From: Litoditis marina
Taxonomy: Eukaryota > Nematoda > Chromadorea > Rhabditida > Rhabditidae
Direction: 5' to 3'
Assembly: GCA_964036275.1 (NCBI GenBank)
Contig: OZ038434.1
Coordinates: 23,603,071 to 23,667,070, forward strand
Length of the DNA stretch: 64,000 bases
Under the pieces are notes generated by a model. It ran no database searches and had not been told where the DNA came from. It worked only from the letters and a program-made list of their open reading frames with translations. Each line of letters begins with the position of its first letter. Within the stretch, counting starts at the first letter, position 1. Below are positions 10,938-21,847 of the stretch, in pieces. Both the position numbers and the translations under genes were made by a program.

Positions 10938-12906
10938 CTACATTGAAATTTTATCATCACGAAAACAAAGATAGCAAATATAATAATCAATATTAGGGAG
11001 AAAACAGCCAAGTCTCCGTATACTGTTAGTCAATTTCACATTCACGTGAAACATGTTAAACACAGCAGAACTCAGAAACGTGCAATTACAAAGTGCACGA
11101 TTCCTCATTATGAAGCTTTACGTGACTTTTCAATCTACCTCTAGTATACGACGTTGGCTGCAATCAAGATGTGCACAGATGAAGACGATATTTGAGAAAA
11201 AAACATATTATATGCTAATCAGTCAGAATCAAAGAACCTTCCCTAATGCTTCTAGGTCGGATGAGGATGGTGACTGAACTTGGTCTGCCTTTTAGGTAGT
11301 GAACAAATCGTCTTTGTAGTTTGATCTCGATACACGTCACAAGCGATCATACTACAAACACAGCACGATAGGGTAATATAGACCTTGACAACACTGGTAA
11401 TTTCAAATTTTGACATAACTCAAAATACAAAACAGATCTAAATTTTGGTGAGAAGAAAAATGTAATAACACGAACAACCAACGAGAAAACCATTTTTGTT
11501 GTATGTAACTGAACAAATAATCACACACAGCGTTAAAACACAGTCAAAACAATACAAGTGTGCGATGTACATGTCCACGAAAGTTCGCGTTCTTCGAGTT
11601 ACACGTGCTTATAATCATAGATCCCTTTTTACAAGAGTGTCTACGTTCTAAACAACTAATTGTACAGAATGAGAAAAACTATAACAAAAAAGACAATAAT
11701 TCCAACAACAGTGAAGACAGAGGCGATAATTCGTCTTCTTCGAAAATTACTTGTGTGGACTGGAAAATGTTATATATGAAAAAAAAACCAAAAAAAGGAG
11801 TGAGTTTTTTTTTCAAAAAATAGTTCTCTCAGAGTAGAAATGTCAGACTTTGACATCCGTAATGACGAAGAAATAAATCATTATAGAATACCTACTTCTA
11901 CAAGTCTCAAGTTTATGTTCAGTTCTTTTTTCTATTTTGTGTTCAAGAATTATAAGTTTATTTCCTTCAACGGACAAAAGTTGATGAAATCGTGCTGATT
12001 CAATTGAGATTGAGTAGAACATTTGCGTTCATATAGAAGATATATATATTAATTTTCTTATCAGTCAAAGCAAACACAGCCTCAAAGTGTTGAAGAGAAG
12101 AAAGCAAAAATGTACATTTGCTGTAGGGCAATGACGAAACGTACTGTTCTTTTACTTTACTTTTCAATTTTGTCCAGTTCGATTTGATATCTCTAACTTT
12201 TTTTGCCACGATATTTTGAAACAAAAGAACTTTGATATAAAAGAATTTTACCTGAATGAAAGGACGACAGTTAGGAAAAATTATTGGAGAGAAAGATAAT
12301 CTGAGTACGTATGCTAGAAGATCCCGCCACCTTCGTCCCATCCTGCGTCTCTCGCTCTGCCTCACTATTTCTCGTCTCTTACATCCCAGCGGGATGTATA
12401 ACCTATGGGATTACTCTCTTCGCAAACCATGCTCGTACGGTGTATGTTGCTCTATCCCACAGGGTTTGTAGTTTGATCCCGTTGGTTTCGGTCAAAGTTA
12501 TTCGTGAATTATGACGTGCATCGAGATAAAACTATAACTAAGACTTGACAACAACCTATTATGCTTTTCAAAACTCGTGGAGATCCAAAAACACACGTTT
12601 CGTACACGTAATTCTGAAGTGTAAACTAGTTTGTTTGGGAGTTCAGCCTTTTAGCATCTAAACATGAAGAATTTGAACAAACCCACCATGTACAACACTG
12701 CATCTTCTCGGAATGGTTTCGATATAACAGTTTTGGGGTACATAATGAAGTTGAGGCTGTTGGTTCGTATTGAAATGATTCAATTGAGGGACCGAAAGAG
12801 GAGTAGGTTCATTGGTCTGTGTAGGATGATAACCGGGTGGCAAGGCTACTGTAGCACTCGGTTCTGCGGTGTTGGCGGCAGAAAAGTATTGAGGAGGAGC
12901 CTCCAT
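10938..12906 (-). pseudogene. PPxY membrane protein copy 3, exon 2 disrupted
   Basis: Exon 1 (12906-12687) is intact: MEAPPQY, ANTAEPSATV, PPGYHP, YVPQNCY and IPRRCSVV, with a GTGGGT donor. The only exon-2-like sequence I find downstream is at about 11,180-10,938. It keeps the CAACGT basic-codon region and the membrane-segment codons, but it is interrupted by a family-4 element (11,019-11,149) between duplicated GTATAC, has a 2-base deletion that shifts the frame before the membrane segment, and has lost a clean acceptor. So exon 1 may still be transcribed but the membrane anchor appears lost. Confidence 0.55.
11019..11149 (+). mobile_element. Family-4 small element inserted in exon 2 of PPxY copy 3
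   Basis: A stretch of about 130 bp matching 2,591-2,738 and 56,050-56,180, flanked on both sides by GTATAC. It splits exon-2-like sequence, so the insertion is younger than the gene duplication. Confidence 0.65.
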
Positions 12907-12978
12907 GGGCTGAATAGAATCGAACGAATGATAGCCTTGTTTGGCACCACCCTCTTTAAGGACCATTTCAACTGTTTA

Positions 12979-13030
12979 TAACGTCATTTCTGATAACAAA
13001 GAGCGGTCTTTAACAACAAAGTGTGACGTA
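12979..13030 (-). promoter_or_regulatory. Upstream CRE/GATA block, PPxY copy 3
   Basis: In gene orientation: TACGTCACAC, then AAAGACCGCTC, TTGTTATCA and ATGACGTTAT. The first GATA site has changed to TTGTTAA. Otherwise it matches the other copies in order and spacing. Confidence 0.5.
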
Positions 13031-13573
13031 GAAATAGAAATAACACATGTTTCTGAAATTGAAATTTGTGTTGCAGATCATCCTTTTTCATTGTAACCTA
13101 TCACTATTTTTAATGTAACGACAAGTTGTAACAACATTGTTTCTATCAAAACTTCATTATCGATGATCAAAACGTGTATAAGACAAAACCATTATCCGAA
13201 CAATGAGATCACAACATAAGTGAGATAAGAAGTGTGAGAACTGAAGCAACAAAACCTAATGGTTTCATCGAAAGTAATTTTGTGGTAAAGTGACGGGCGA
13301 CTCATTATGTTAATTAATCACATAATGTTTTATCAGACTACATTACAAATCTGAACAGAACGAATACTAAGACGGAAAATGTAATATTCAATAATAGGGA
13401 GAATAAACAGCCGACTTTTCGTAGGCGACGTTGGCGATGGAGATGCGCAGGGGAGCCTACTAGAAAGTCGATATTCGAGAAAAAATCAATAAATTGACTT
13501 TGTAACGTTTTTATATGGCATTTAGCATTACTATAGAGAATGGCCATTGCTGAGTTATACTTTGACGTCGATT

Positions 13574-13766
13574 TAGGATTTGTCAAACCGTTGTGGACAC
13601 CGTACCATCGACTTTGTATGGGGTGGGGTTTGGCTAGGGGCCAGCCAGTCTGCGTATCATTGACCTACACACTCTCTCAACTGCTGGCAAGTAATCGACA
13701 ACCAATCGCTCAATCAATCGAACCCACTGCTGTCTTCATGGGGAAAATGACGACTATACACGCCAT
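13574..13766 (+). repeat. Interspersed repeat, family 3
   Basis: Close relative of 4,146-4,346: GTCAAACCGTTGTGGACACC, then ACCTACACACTCTCTCAACT and GGGGAAAATGACGACTA. Confidence 0.6.
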
Positions 13767-13954
13767 GATTCTAAAGTTGAACTGAAGAGGAACGAGATCA
13801 AACTACAAACACAGCGGGATACGGCAACACACACTGTTTATAACTGCTTTGAGAAGAGAAAAACTATGGAGTGAGTTTTTGTACACACATTACAGGCTTG
13901 AACACAACAAGAACATATAAGGATAAAAAACCACGAACAATAATTTGAATACTA

Positions 13955-14258
13955 TAGTTCATTTCATCCCCACTGAGACCCCTCGGCATCGTTCCAAGAT
14001 TCTCGGATCCCTATAACCTAGAAAAAGTATGAGTTGTCTGAAAACATTCGTAAATTACGTGTTATCATGGAACTGGACAACCACTAACAAAGATTTCCAG
14101 TTTTTTGCAAAACCTTAGGACATTTTTGTTGACTTGTTCGTATAAAACTGAACAACAGCCTACAGATATTTACGGTTTTTGAACGAAAAGTCGTGAAAAA
14201 TTTCCCGGAACATTCACTGGCACGCTGCCAAGTCTCAGTGGGAATGACCGGAACTATA
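13955..14258 (+). mobile_element. TATAGTT-type element inserted in PPxY copy 4
   Basis: The left end is TATAGTTCATTTCATCCCCA. The right end is the inverse of TATAGTTCCGGTCATTCCCA. The inner TIR carries CTGAGACC and GCATCGTTCCAAG, with GGCACGCTGCCAAG near the right end. Flanking TA duplicates suit a Tc1/mariner-type MITE. Confidence 0.7.
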
Positions 14259-15360
14259 CATTGTCTCGGGAAAGTTTGAATCGGGTAGCAATCGGGTGGT
14301 GGTGCATATTGGTTCACATTTAATTGATGTAGATGAGGTATTGAAAGAGGAGTAGGTTTGATAGTCCGAGGATAATATGCTGGTCGCAGGGGTACTGTAG
14401 CACTAGACTGTGCTGTGTTGGCAGAATTGAGTGCACTGGTTACTGTTGCACTCGGTTCTGCTGTACTGGCGGCCGAAGTATGGTCAGAAAGGGAGCTTTC
14501 ATAGAGTGGTTCGAATGAATGATAGCGTCGTTTGCTTGAACCTCATTCTGTGTCAGCTGTTGGCGACATAATTTTAGATAACTTATTGCGGTTTTTTGTA
14601 AAAAGGTGACGGAACAATCAAAATTACGTGTGACACATACTGTTCAGTTGATATCAATTTGCGTTTTCAGTTTTGTTGTACATAAGTATGTGTGTGTGTA
14701 AATATACTTTGAATAGCTTAAATTTCAACTCAATGCATGGTCAGATTCGCTGGCAATTCTTGTAGCATTGAGTCCTGACTGTGGAACTGAATCCGAAAAC
14801 TAGATTACTCAAAGTCACTCAAACCACATGAAACATATGAATACCAGTTCATGGTCATTCTGCGAAAAACCCGAACCGCTATGGATATTCGTCAATGTTA
14901 TTATAAAAAACCTGAAACAAACCGTGAAAACCACGCTTGTTTCTAATTTTTGGTGCATTATGTACGTTAACGAAATCGTAGTTCTGCAAATATTTCAAAA
15001 ATTTTATGGCCAGTTGTTTCGTAAAAAGCATTTTCTGAGAAATTTGCAACGAACAATGAACAAAAGCACGTCTACAAAGTGTGAAAGCTTCAGTTCAAAA
15101 AATACATACGAAAATTACAAAACGGAATAGTTTGAGCTCGGAACTTATGATTTTTGCGTTTTTCTGTATTGAACTCTCGAACTCCCATGTGATTCAATTA
15201 AAACTTAATTAGTTTGAATAACATACATTTTTGTAAACAAAAACTAAACCGAAAGCCTGATGACATCTTATTTCGCATCGTCTTGGCAATTTTGGACTAT
15301 ATTATGTATTGAGTTACATGTGAATTTTTTTAGATAACTATACAAAACCAAAAGCGATAC

Positions 15361-15543
15361 CTTGAATACTACATCGTCTTGGCAAAGTGTCAATTTGTGT
15401 CACATTGGACTGATGTAATTGGGGTTCAGAAACCGGAACAGTTGATTGGTAGGCTCCCCTGGACGATATGGTGGTGGAGGGGTTACTGTAGCACTCTGTT
15501 CTGCTCTGTCGGCGACAGAACTGTATTCAGGAGGAGCTTCCAT
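15361..15543 (-). pseudogene. PPxY membrane protein copy 5, frameshifted exon 1 only
   Basis: Exon 1 starts MEAPPEY and holds the AEQSATV unit and a strong PPPPY motif. A one-base deletion after PTNQ then shifts the frame to an early stop. Beyond the deletion the normal family codons and a GTATCG donor at 15,360 remain. No exon 2 can be found between 14.6 and 15.3 kb. The upstream regulatory block (about 15,612-15,660) is degraded. A recent pseudogene, unless the deletion is an assembly error. Confidence 0.65.
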
Positions 15544-15852
15544 GGAATTGTTCGAAAGAATGGTAGCCTTATCTGGTACCACCTCCTACAAGGACTATTT
15601 CAACATATATGTGTAATGAATTCAAAAACAGATAGCAGTCTTTGATAACAAACGTATCACTCAAAAAGTGGTGACGCATTGTGACTAGTTGTCCCCAAAA
15701 TCTGTTTTTAGGTTTACATTTCATGATAAAAGTCGATAATTCAAAATGATAAAAATGATAAAATGAAAATGATAAAATGATTCATGATAAAGTTTGCGGA
15801 ATCAAAAAGTTTTTTCGTGTATTAACAACACTGTTTCCATCAAAGTTCATTA

Positions 15853-17787
15853 TAAATTCATCAAAAAGTGGGGGACCAACAGTTGTGTAATTTGTACGAG
15901 CTACTCAAGGACGGATGAACTTCTAGGGACACTGCAACAAAAAGGGAAAAATATAGAGAGGGTTGTTATGAAGTGGTGATGCCACAAAAAGGGAAAAATA
16001 TTTTGCTAACTAGCTCACGGTATATCACAAGTCACAGCTTTTCTGTTCAGATATGTTACGACATTTAAAAACATTGAGCAAGATTACTGTTGTCGAGACA
16101 ATTATTTAGCTGTGTCTTGTCATCTACCGTGAGCTAGTTAGCAAAATATTTTTCCCTTTTTGTGGCATCACCACTTCATAACAACCCTCTCTATATTTTT
16201 CCCTTTTTGTTGCAGTGTCCCTAGAAGTTCATCCGTCCTTGAGTAGCTCGTACAAATTACACAACTGTTGGTCCCCCACTTTTTGATGAATTTTACACTT
16301 TTTGTAGACATTCCGGAGGCATGTCTAAATTTTTAATTGAAATATAAAGGAACTAACTGTATTTGCTTTGTTGGTTTTCTTGTTAGACCGAACAATACAT
16401 TACAAAAATGTCGAGGTTTAAAGACGATAGGACATGAAGAATATATTTGCTTCAAATGAAAAACATATGTTAGCGATACTATAAATTGTATAGAAAAATG
16501 TTTGACGCCAACTTTGCACATTGTACTTATGAGATCTTCGGGCCATCACAAAACACTTCATGTTTAATATATGAAGCTTCTTCGTTGATAACGCACTTGC
16601 CAACTATTATCATAGTTTGGAGAAATACTTGACGTCAACTTTGTAATTTTCCAGTATGACGTCATCTGGCCTTCAGAAACCCAGATAACGAAATGTTTAC
16701 ATGAATTTATCTCGTTACTTATCCACTTGCCCACTATTATTATCATTTGAAGAATAAATTTAAATTGACGTCAACTTTGTAGTTTTCCAATTTGACGTCA
16801 TCTGGCCTTCAGAATCCCAGAATACGACACGGTTAGATGGAGTTTCATCGTTGACAACCCTCTTTCCAACTATTATCATCATTTGGAGAAATATTTGACG
16901 TCAACTTTGCACTTTTCAAAGATGACGTCATCTGGCCTCCAGAATCCCAGATGACGAAATGATTAGAAAAATTTCTATTGTTACTAATCCACTTGCCCAC
17001 TATTATTATCATTTGAAGAATAAATTGACGTCAACTTTGTACTTTTCTAATTTGACGTCATCTGGCCTTCAGAATCCCAGAATACGACATGTTTAGATGA
17101 AGTTTCATCGTTGATTACCCACTTCCCAACTATTATCATCATTTGGATAAATATTTGACTTCAACTTTGCACTTTTCAAAGATGACGTCATCTGGCCTCC
17201 AGAATCCTGAATGACGTCATGAATAGATTCCTTCATATTTAAACTAACGTTACGATGCTATTCTGTTTGAATTTTATCAAAATCGGGCAGTGATACCTTA
17301 GGTTACAAGACAGTTTGTGAGTCTGATTAACCGACCTGACAGAGAAAGCGAGAGAGTGCACTGAATGGAGAGACGCAGAGACCTTTATTTCAAAAGGTCC
17401 TAACTTGGTGAACAATTATTTTTTTCATAAAATTTTTTGCAGTCATTCAGTTTTTGTAAGAGTTCTATCACCACTCCAAATTTCAGCCAAATCTGTTAAG
17501 TTGCGACAGAGATAGCACCACAGCACGCCATGACGGAAGGAAGGAAGGACACACGACGGAAGTTCGCGCTCTGGATGAAGCGAAAACGTCATAACTCGGC
17601 TCAAACTTAACCGATTTCGTTTAAATTTGATACACAACTTGCAAATATGCTGTAGAAAAGTCCCAATTCATTAAAAGTTTTATTTTGCAAATTTGAGCCT
17701 TTTTATGAGAAAACTAAAAAAATGAAGGCGCGCATTAGCCGGACCAAAGACAAATCACGCACAGCGCTTCGCGCTGCGCGCGATAAT
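15853..17787 (+). repeat. Composite hairpin-minisatellite element, copy 1
   Basis: In order: a near-perfect inverted repeat with arms of about 165 bp (15,853-16,020 and 16,125-16,292; ends TTCATCAAAAAGTGGGGG); a tandem array of a unit of about 120 bp (16,490-17,225), each unit with TGACGTCA-like sites; a GAGAGAGTGCAC segment; and a conserved tail (about 17,560-17,787) ending in the palindromic GCGCTTCGCGCTGCGCGC. A second copy with the same order lies at 47,664-49,632. Neighbouring spacers in the PPxY array show roughly where it went in: sequence like CATTATAAAT on the left and CAATGAGATC on the right are close together in the other spacers. Confidence 0.7.
16490..17225 (+). repeat. TGACGTCA minisatellite
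   Basis: About six imperfect copies of a 115-130 bp unit. Each contains TTGACGTCAACTTTG, then TGACGTCATCTGGCCT, CAGAATCCCAGA and CAACTATTATCATCATTTG. The paired palindromic TGACGTCA-type sites would be good ATF/CREB binding sequences. Confidence 0.8.
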
Positions 17788-18024
17788 CGGAACAAATACA
17801 ATGAGATCAGAAGGTGAACAAAATAATGTGTGTGTGAGTACTACAAGAACGAAACCTACCGTTTTAATAAAAGTAATGTTTTTGTTGCTGTTGAATGTGG
17901 TGAAGCATTAATCTCGACTTTCACATTAGTCAGATCAAATCCAAATGTAATTGAGAGGATGTATAGCACCAAAACTCGCCAGCACCAGAAGAGAACCGTT
18001 TCAGTGAAACGCGTGTCTTTTCGT

Positions 18025-18809
18025 TCAATCTCCACAACAATGACATTTGACAGTGTTAAACTGCATTGCCAACCTCGTCATTACGAATACAATTACACAA
18101 AACATGATAATCAATATCAAGGAGACAAAACAGCCGATTAACCGTTGCCGACGTTGACGGCGATAAACTGAAAAATTCGATATTCGAGGAAATTCAATAA
18201 AATGCTTTTCAACGGTTTGCTGTCCGAAATGTGGCTGTATATCCTAGTTTTACGGTTAACTTTCGATCAGGAAATAACCTAAAACCTAAAACCATAACCA
18301 AAAACAAAAACATTGAAAATTGTAAACCAAACAAATTTTTTTTTCAATAGTTTTCTTTCCCACTATGACTACTTTCAAGAACGAAACTTGCAGTTATACA
18401 ATATAACGTATTGTTATCGAATAGTGGTGAAGATCGATCATTTTCATTTATTGCTTTCGTCAATATCGCCGCTTGCATCAAAAAAACCGACCTTCGAAAG
18501 TTCGATATTTACTGTAGGATCAGTCGTAGGAATGGTGTGAAGTATACCTTGAACACTGCATTGTCTCGGAGAAGTTTCAATATAGCAGTTCTGGGGCGTG
18601 TAATGAACTTGAGGCTGATGGTTCACATTGAACTGATGTAATTGTGGTATTGATAGAGAAGTAGGCTCCACAGTTCGGGAATAATATGCTGGTGGACTGA
18701 TCACTGTAGAACTAGATTGTGCTGTGTTGGCATAGTTCGGTGAAAGGGTTACTGTAGCACTTTGTGTTGCTGTGCTGGCGCCAGAACTGTATTTGGGGGG
18801 AGAGTCCAT
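18025..18809 (-). CDS. PPxY-motif single-pass membrane protein, copy 6
   Basis: Exons 18809-18548 and 18167-18025 (phase 1; donor GTATAC, acceptor TTTTTCAG), 134 residues. Exon 1 starts MDSPPKY and has two repeat units (ASTATQSATV and ANTAQSSSTV), PPAYY, then PQLHQF, YTPQNCY and SPRQCSV. Exon 2 encodes YRRQRRQR, then a membrane segment (CFVSLILIIMFCVIVFVM). The stop seen in other copies has changed, so the C-terminus runs on for about 14 residues with a Cys-rich end. An upstream in-frame Met exists, but the MxxPP start is supported by the other copies. It is the first gene of the minus-strand array. Confidence 0.75.
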
Positions 18810-18896
18810 CGGATGTGTTGAACGAATAATAGCCTTGTTTAGTACCACCCACCCCCCTCCTTCTTTAAAGGCCATTTTAACTGTTTATTACGTCAA

Positions 18897-18946
18897 TTTC
18901 GATAACAGAAAGCGGTCTCCAATAACAAAGTGTGGACCTAGAAGTA
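18897..18946 (-). promoter_or_regulatory. Upstream CRE/GATA block, PPxY copy 6
   Basis: In gene orientation: CTTTGTTATTGGAGACCGCT, then CTGTTATCG and TTGACGTAAT. Both CRE-like and GATA-like positions are still visible, with single changes from the common pattern. Confidence 0.5.
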
Positions 18947-18959
18947 CAAACAAACCATG

Positions 18960-21840
18960 ATGCTGGTCACAAATTTTCTATTTTGTTCCCATATAAGTGA
19001 TTCAGCACCACAACTCCACCACAAAGTTTAATACGAAAAAGGTCAAATAAGCGAGTTGGTTCGCTATAAGTAGCGCTCGGGAAACATTTGAAAGTGTTAC
19101 GAAAAAAGGCAAAAAAGAAAAGAAGAGGAGGAATAAATTTAAAAATACATCTGCCAAAAGTGTCAAAGAAACTTTGTGATATTACACATTCTAGAACTTG
19201 GGTTACAAAATATATAATTCAAAAACAGATATTTACCTTTATTACTTCGGAAAATTAGAAGAATCAAAAGCAAACGATTTCTATCAAATTGAAAATTTTT
19301 GACACATTTCAAATTATGACTGGAATATTCATCATTCCTCAACTTGTACTTTGTTTTTTCGAAATTGTACCTTTTATATATATATTAAATTATAGTCCTC
19401 GTTCGAGTGTTCATTTACTTAACAACTTGATTCTGATTCAACATCCTTTCAGTGAACATATTTGTGTTCATTTAAATACTACGGCATGTTATTAAACTAC
19501 TCTCTAAGAATCAAGAACAGAAGATTTTACGGAGAGATAGACTGAGACATTTTTTGTCGACACTTCACCAACAGTCAATATTTCTAAATTTCTAACATAA
19601 TATTATACCATTCACTTTGTTATGATAATATTGTTGCTATCAGTTTATTGTTCGCCATATTAAAACTCGTAGATGAGACTTTTTCGTCATTACAAATACC
19701 CACAATGAGAAATAATAAATTTGTGAACGGCCTATTACATACGTTTGCCACTTTCATATATTTCTCCAATCTTCGAAATTATATTTACCCGCTCAACCAT
19801 GACGCAATTGAGAGGTGAATTTGTTGACAAATGTCTTATACTCTTCTCTATAAACATACCGGATACTGTGGAATTATAGAACGATTCGCCTTGATCAGTG
19901 TAAATATAGAATGGGGTGAGCTTGTTCCCCTCAAAAATTTCTTGCTTCCGATTTCAGTAGTTTCCCATATAACATGCGCGAATAAACATCAAATACGGTT
20001 AGCAAAAAGGTATGCCGTGCATTCTTTTTTTATAGGCTGCATATTCACACAAATCTGCTTGTTGTGTGAAAAAACCGCCAGATTCAAAACGTGGAAAACT
20101 ATGACGTACTTGTTTGTGTAGAGTATAAGCGGTTACACTTTTCAAACAAATCTTCATATCTTTCATTTTAGCATCTTCACAGAATAAATTATATTATTTA
20201 TTGAAGAAACACTTCAAAAATAATATTGAAGAAACACTTCAAAAATATCCTGGGGAGCACTTGGATCCGCGAAGCCCGGGCTCTGACCGATGTTTGGAAA
20301 TTAGCCTTCCCCCGTTGAAGCCGTACGTGAAGCATGAAGCTGAGAGAACATCATGTGATACTATGTGCCAAAATACATGAATGCGTTGAATAAATATTCT
20401 AAATATTCTAAATATTGAAGAAAACTAGAGGGGTTTCAAAATGAATCCGGTGTTGTTTTCCTGTAACTTGCATCTTACCAGCCCACGAGATTTCACCGAT
20501 AGATAAAAAGAACTCTTATAACCACTCAGCCATCACACAACCGAGATGCCGTTTGAGTACTACTTTAGCGACCACAAACGATTTCACCGGAGATAAGGCG
20601 CGTTCTTGTACTCTCCAACACCCCGCTACCACTACGTTTTTTGTACTCTCATCTCGCCCCAATTGTATTTGATGTGTCCTTTGATAGTTATGGTTTTCGT
20701 TTCAACATCAATCAATCCGGGGTATAGTTTGTTTCATACGCACTGAGACCCACTGGCTTCGTGCCAAGATTTTCGGATGACTATTTCTTAGAGCAGACAT
20801 GAATATTCTAAGTTTTATTTTTATTTGTATGTTTCCATGGAACTGAATAACCGCTCACAGAATTTCGCAGTTTTTTTAAACTCCAAAATGAGGAAAAATA
20901 GCCTAGAAAATGTATTGGCACGCTGCCAAGTCTCAGTAGGAATGACCGGAACTATACCGTTTACATCTAAATCTTCTCACTGAGTCTTATCAACTTATCA
21001 GCGATTTTATGTATATACCAGTTCTTCTTTGTGTTTTCGAATGTCAGTTCGAATCGTTTAAGTTCGTGATTCCATGTTTCTTCATCATACTGATAAATTT
21101 TTATTATTATCATCACCTTGCCAATGATCTATATATTTTGGTCATTCTCATGACACTAGATGTTTAGTCATAATGAAAATCGCTCGTTTTCCCGCGTTCT
21201 TCTTTTCCAGTTCATTTTTTCAATCGGTGACATTTTGTCCGGCTTGAATGGCGGGGTGGACCTGGCCGCCCACAAAACAATAAATCGTGAAGTTGCGTAA
21301 CTTGGCTAATAACGGCCATATGATCTACGTATCTTCGATCTACACACTCTTCCGTCTTCTAGCTAACAATTAAAACTCGTTTACTCGCGACGCTCGATCG
21401 AGCCATCATTTTGCTGTCTTTGTGCAACAAAATGAACACCACACCAGAATAGGAGGAATTGTGTTCACATTTACAAGAAACGGCATTTCGCTGAGACTAA
21501 GAAAACCCTGAACAGAGAAGACAAAGTGTTTTCTAGGTCACTCTCTCTTTTTTCTCCAACGCTCTCTTCCCTTTATCTTCTCCCTATCTCTACCTTCCAG
21601 CCATCCACAGCGAGTATATTTTGATTTGTCTGGATTGCTGTTCCGAGAAACTTTCTCGGTGAATGTCAACACATTCCATTCTTCCTACTTGCTCTCCCAT
21701 GTGAACAATAGATCTTCTGTCATAAGTATTCAGCAAAACAAGTTTCATTTAAAGTATAAAAATTATTAGAATTTTTTGGTTGTGTTTGTTTTAATTAAAA
21801 CGCTGTCCGTTATATAAGCAACGATACATTTGAAATAAAC
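18960..21840. other. Intergenic between PPxY array and first peptidase gene
   Basis: No supported gene. Short frames at 19,289-19,495 and 19,831-20,121 are hydrophobic or AT-rich and have no partner exons. A direct repeat of TTGAAGAAACACTTCAAAAATA occurs near 20,200-20,250. A TATAGTT element covers 20,716-20,958 and a weak family-3 repeat 21,245-21,437. The segment just before 21,848 (TTATATAAGC at about 21,811-21,820) looks like the core promoter of gene A. Confidence 0.45.
20716..20958 (+). mobile_element. TATAGTT-type small inverted-repeat element
   Basis: The left end TATAGTTTGTTTCATACGCA with CTGAGACC and GTGCCAAGATTTTCGGAT mirrors the right end GGCACGCTGCCAAGTCTCAG and GACCGGAACTATA. 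Same family as 13,955-14,258. Confidence 0.7.
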
Positions 21841-21847
21841 ATTGACA

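Larger units (their letters stand above)
13338..14502 (-). pseudogene. PPxY membrane protein copy 4, exon 1 frameshifted and interrupted
   Basis: Exon 2 (13459-13338) is open and typical: basic RQRRLRK, then a hydrophobic run (LFSLLLNITFSVLVFVLF) and stop. Exon 1 (14502 to about 14,258) begins MKAP, but a net 2-base shift within the first ten codons throws the reading frame off. In the other frame the family residues (two Ser-Ala-Thr repeat units, YYP, HQLN) are still readable. A TATAGTT element (13,955-14,258) is inserted at the very end of exon 1 and removes the donor. The upstream CRE/GATA block (about 14,562-14,611) is also degraded. Confidence 0.65.

Noticed and set aside
15860..16290. 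CRISPR-like or satellite array
   Set aside because: Two inverted arms with a central spacer, not regularly spaced direct repeats; eukaryotic context.
19289..20121. Chemoreceptor-like hydrophobic frames
   Set aside because: Short, AT-rich, no conserved motif and no neighbouring exons in phase.
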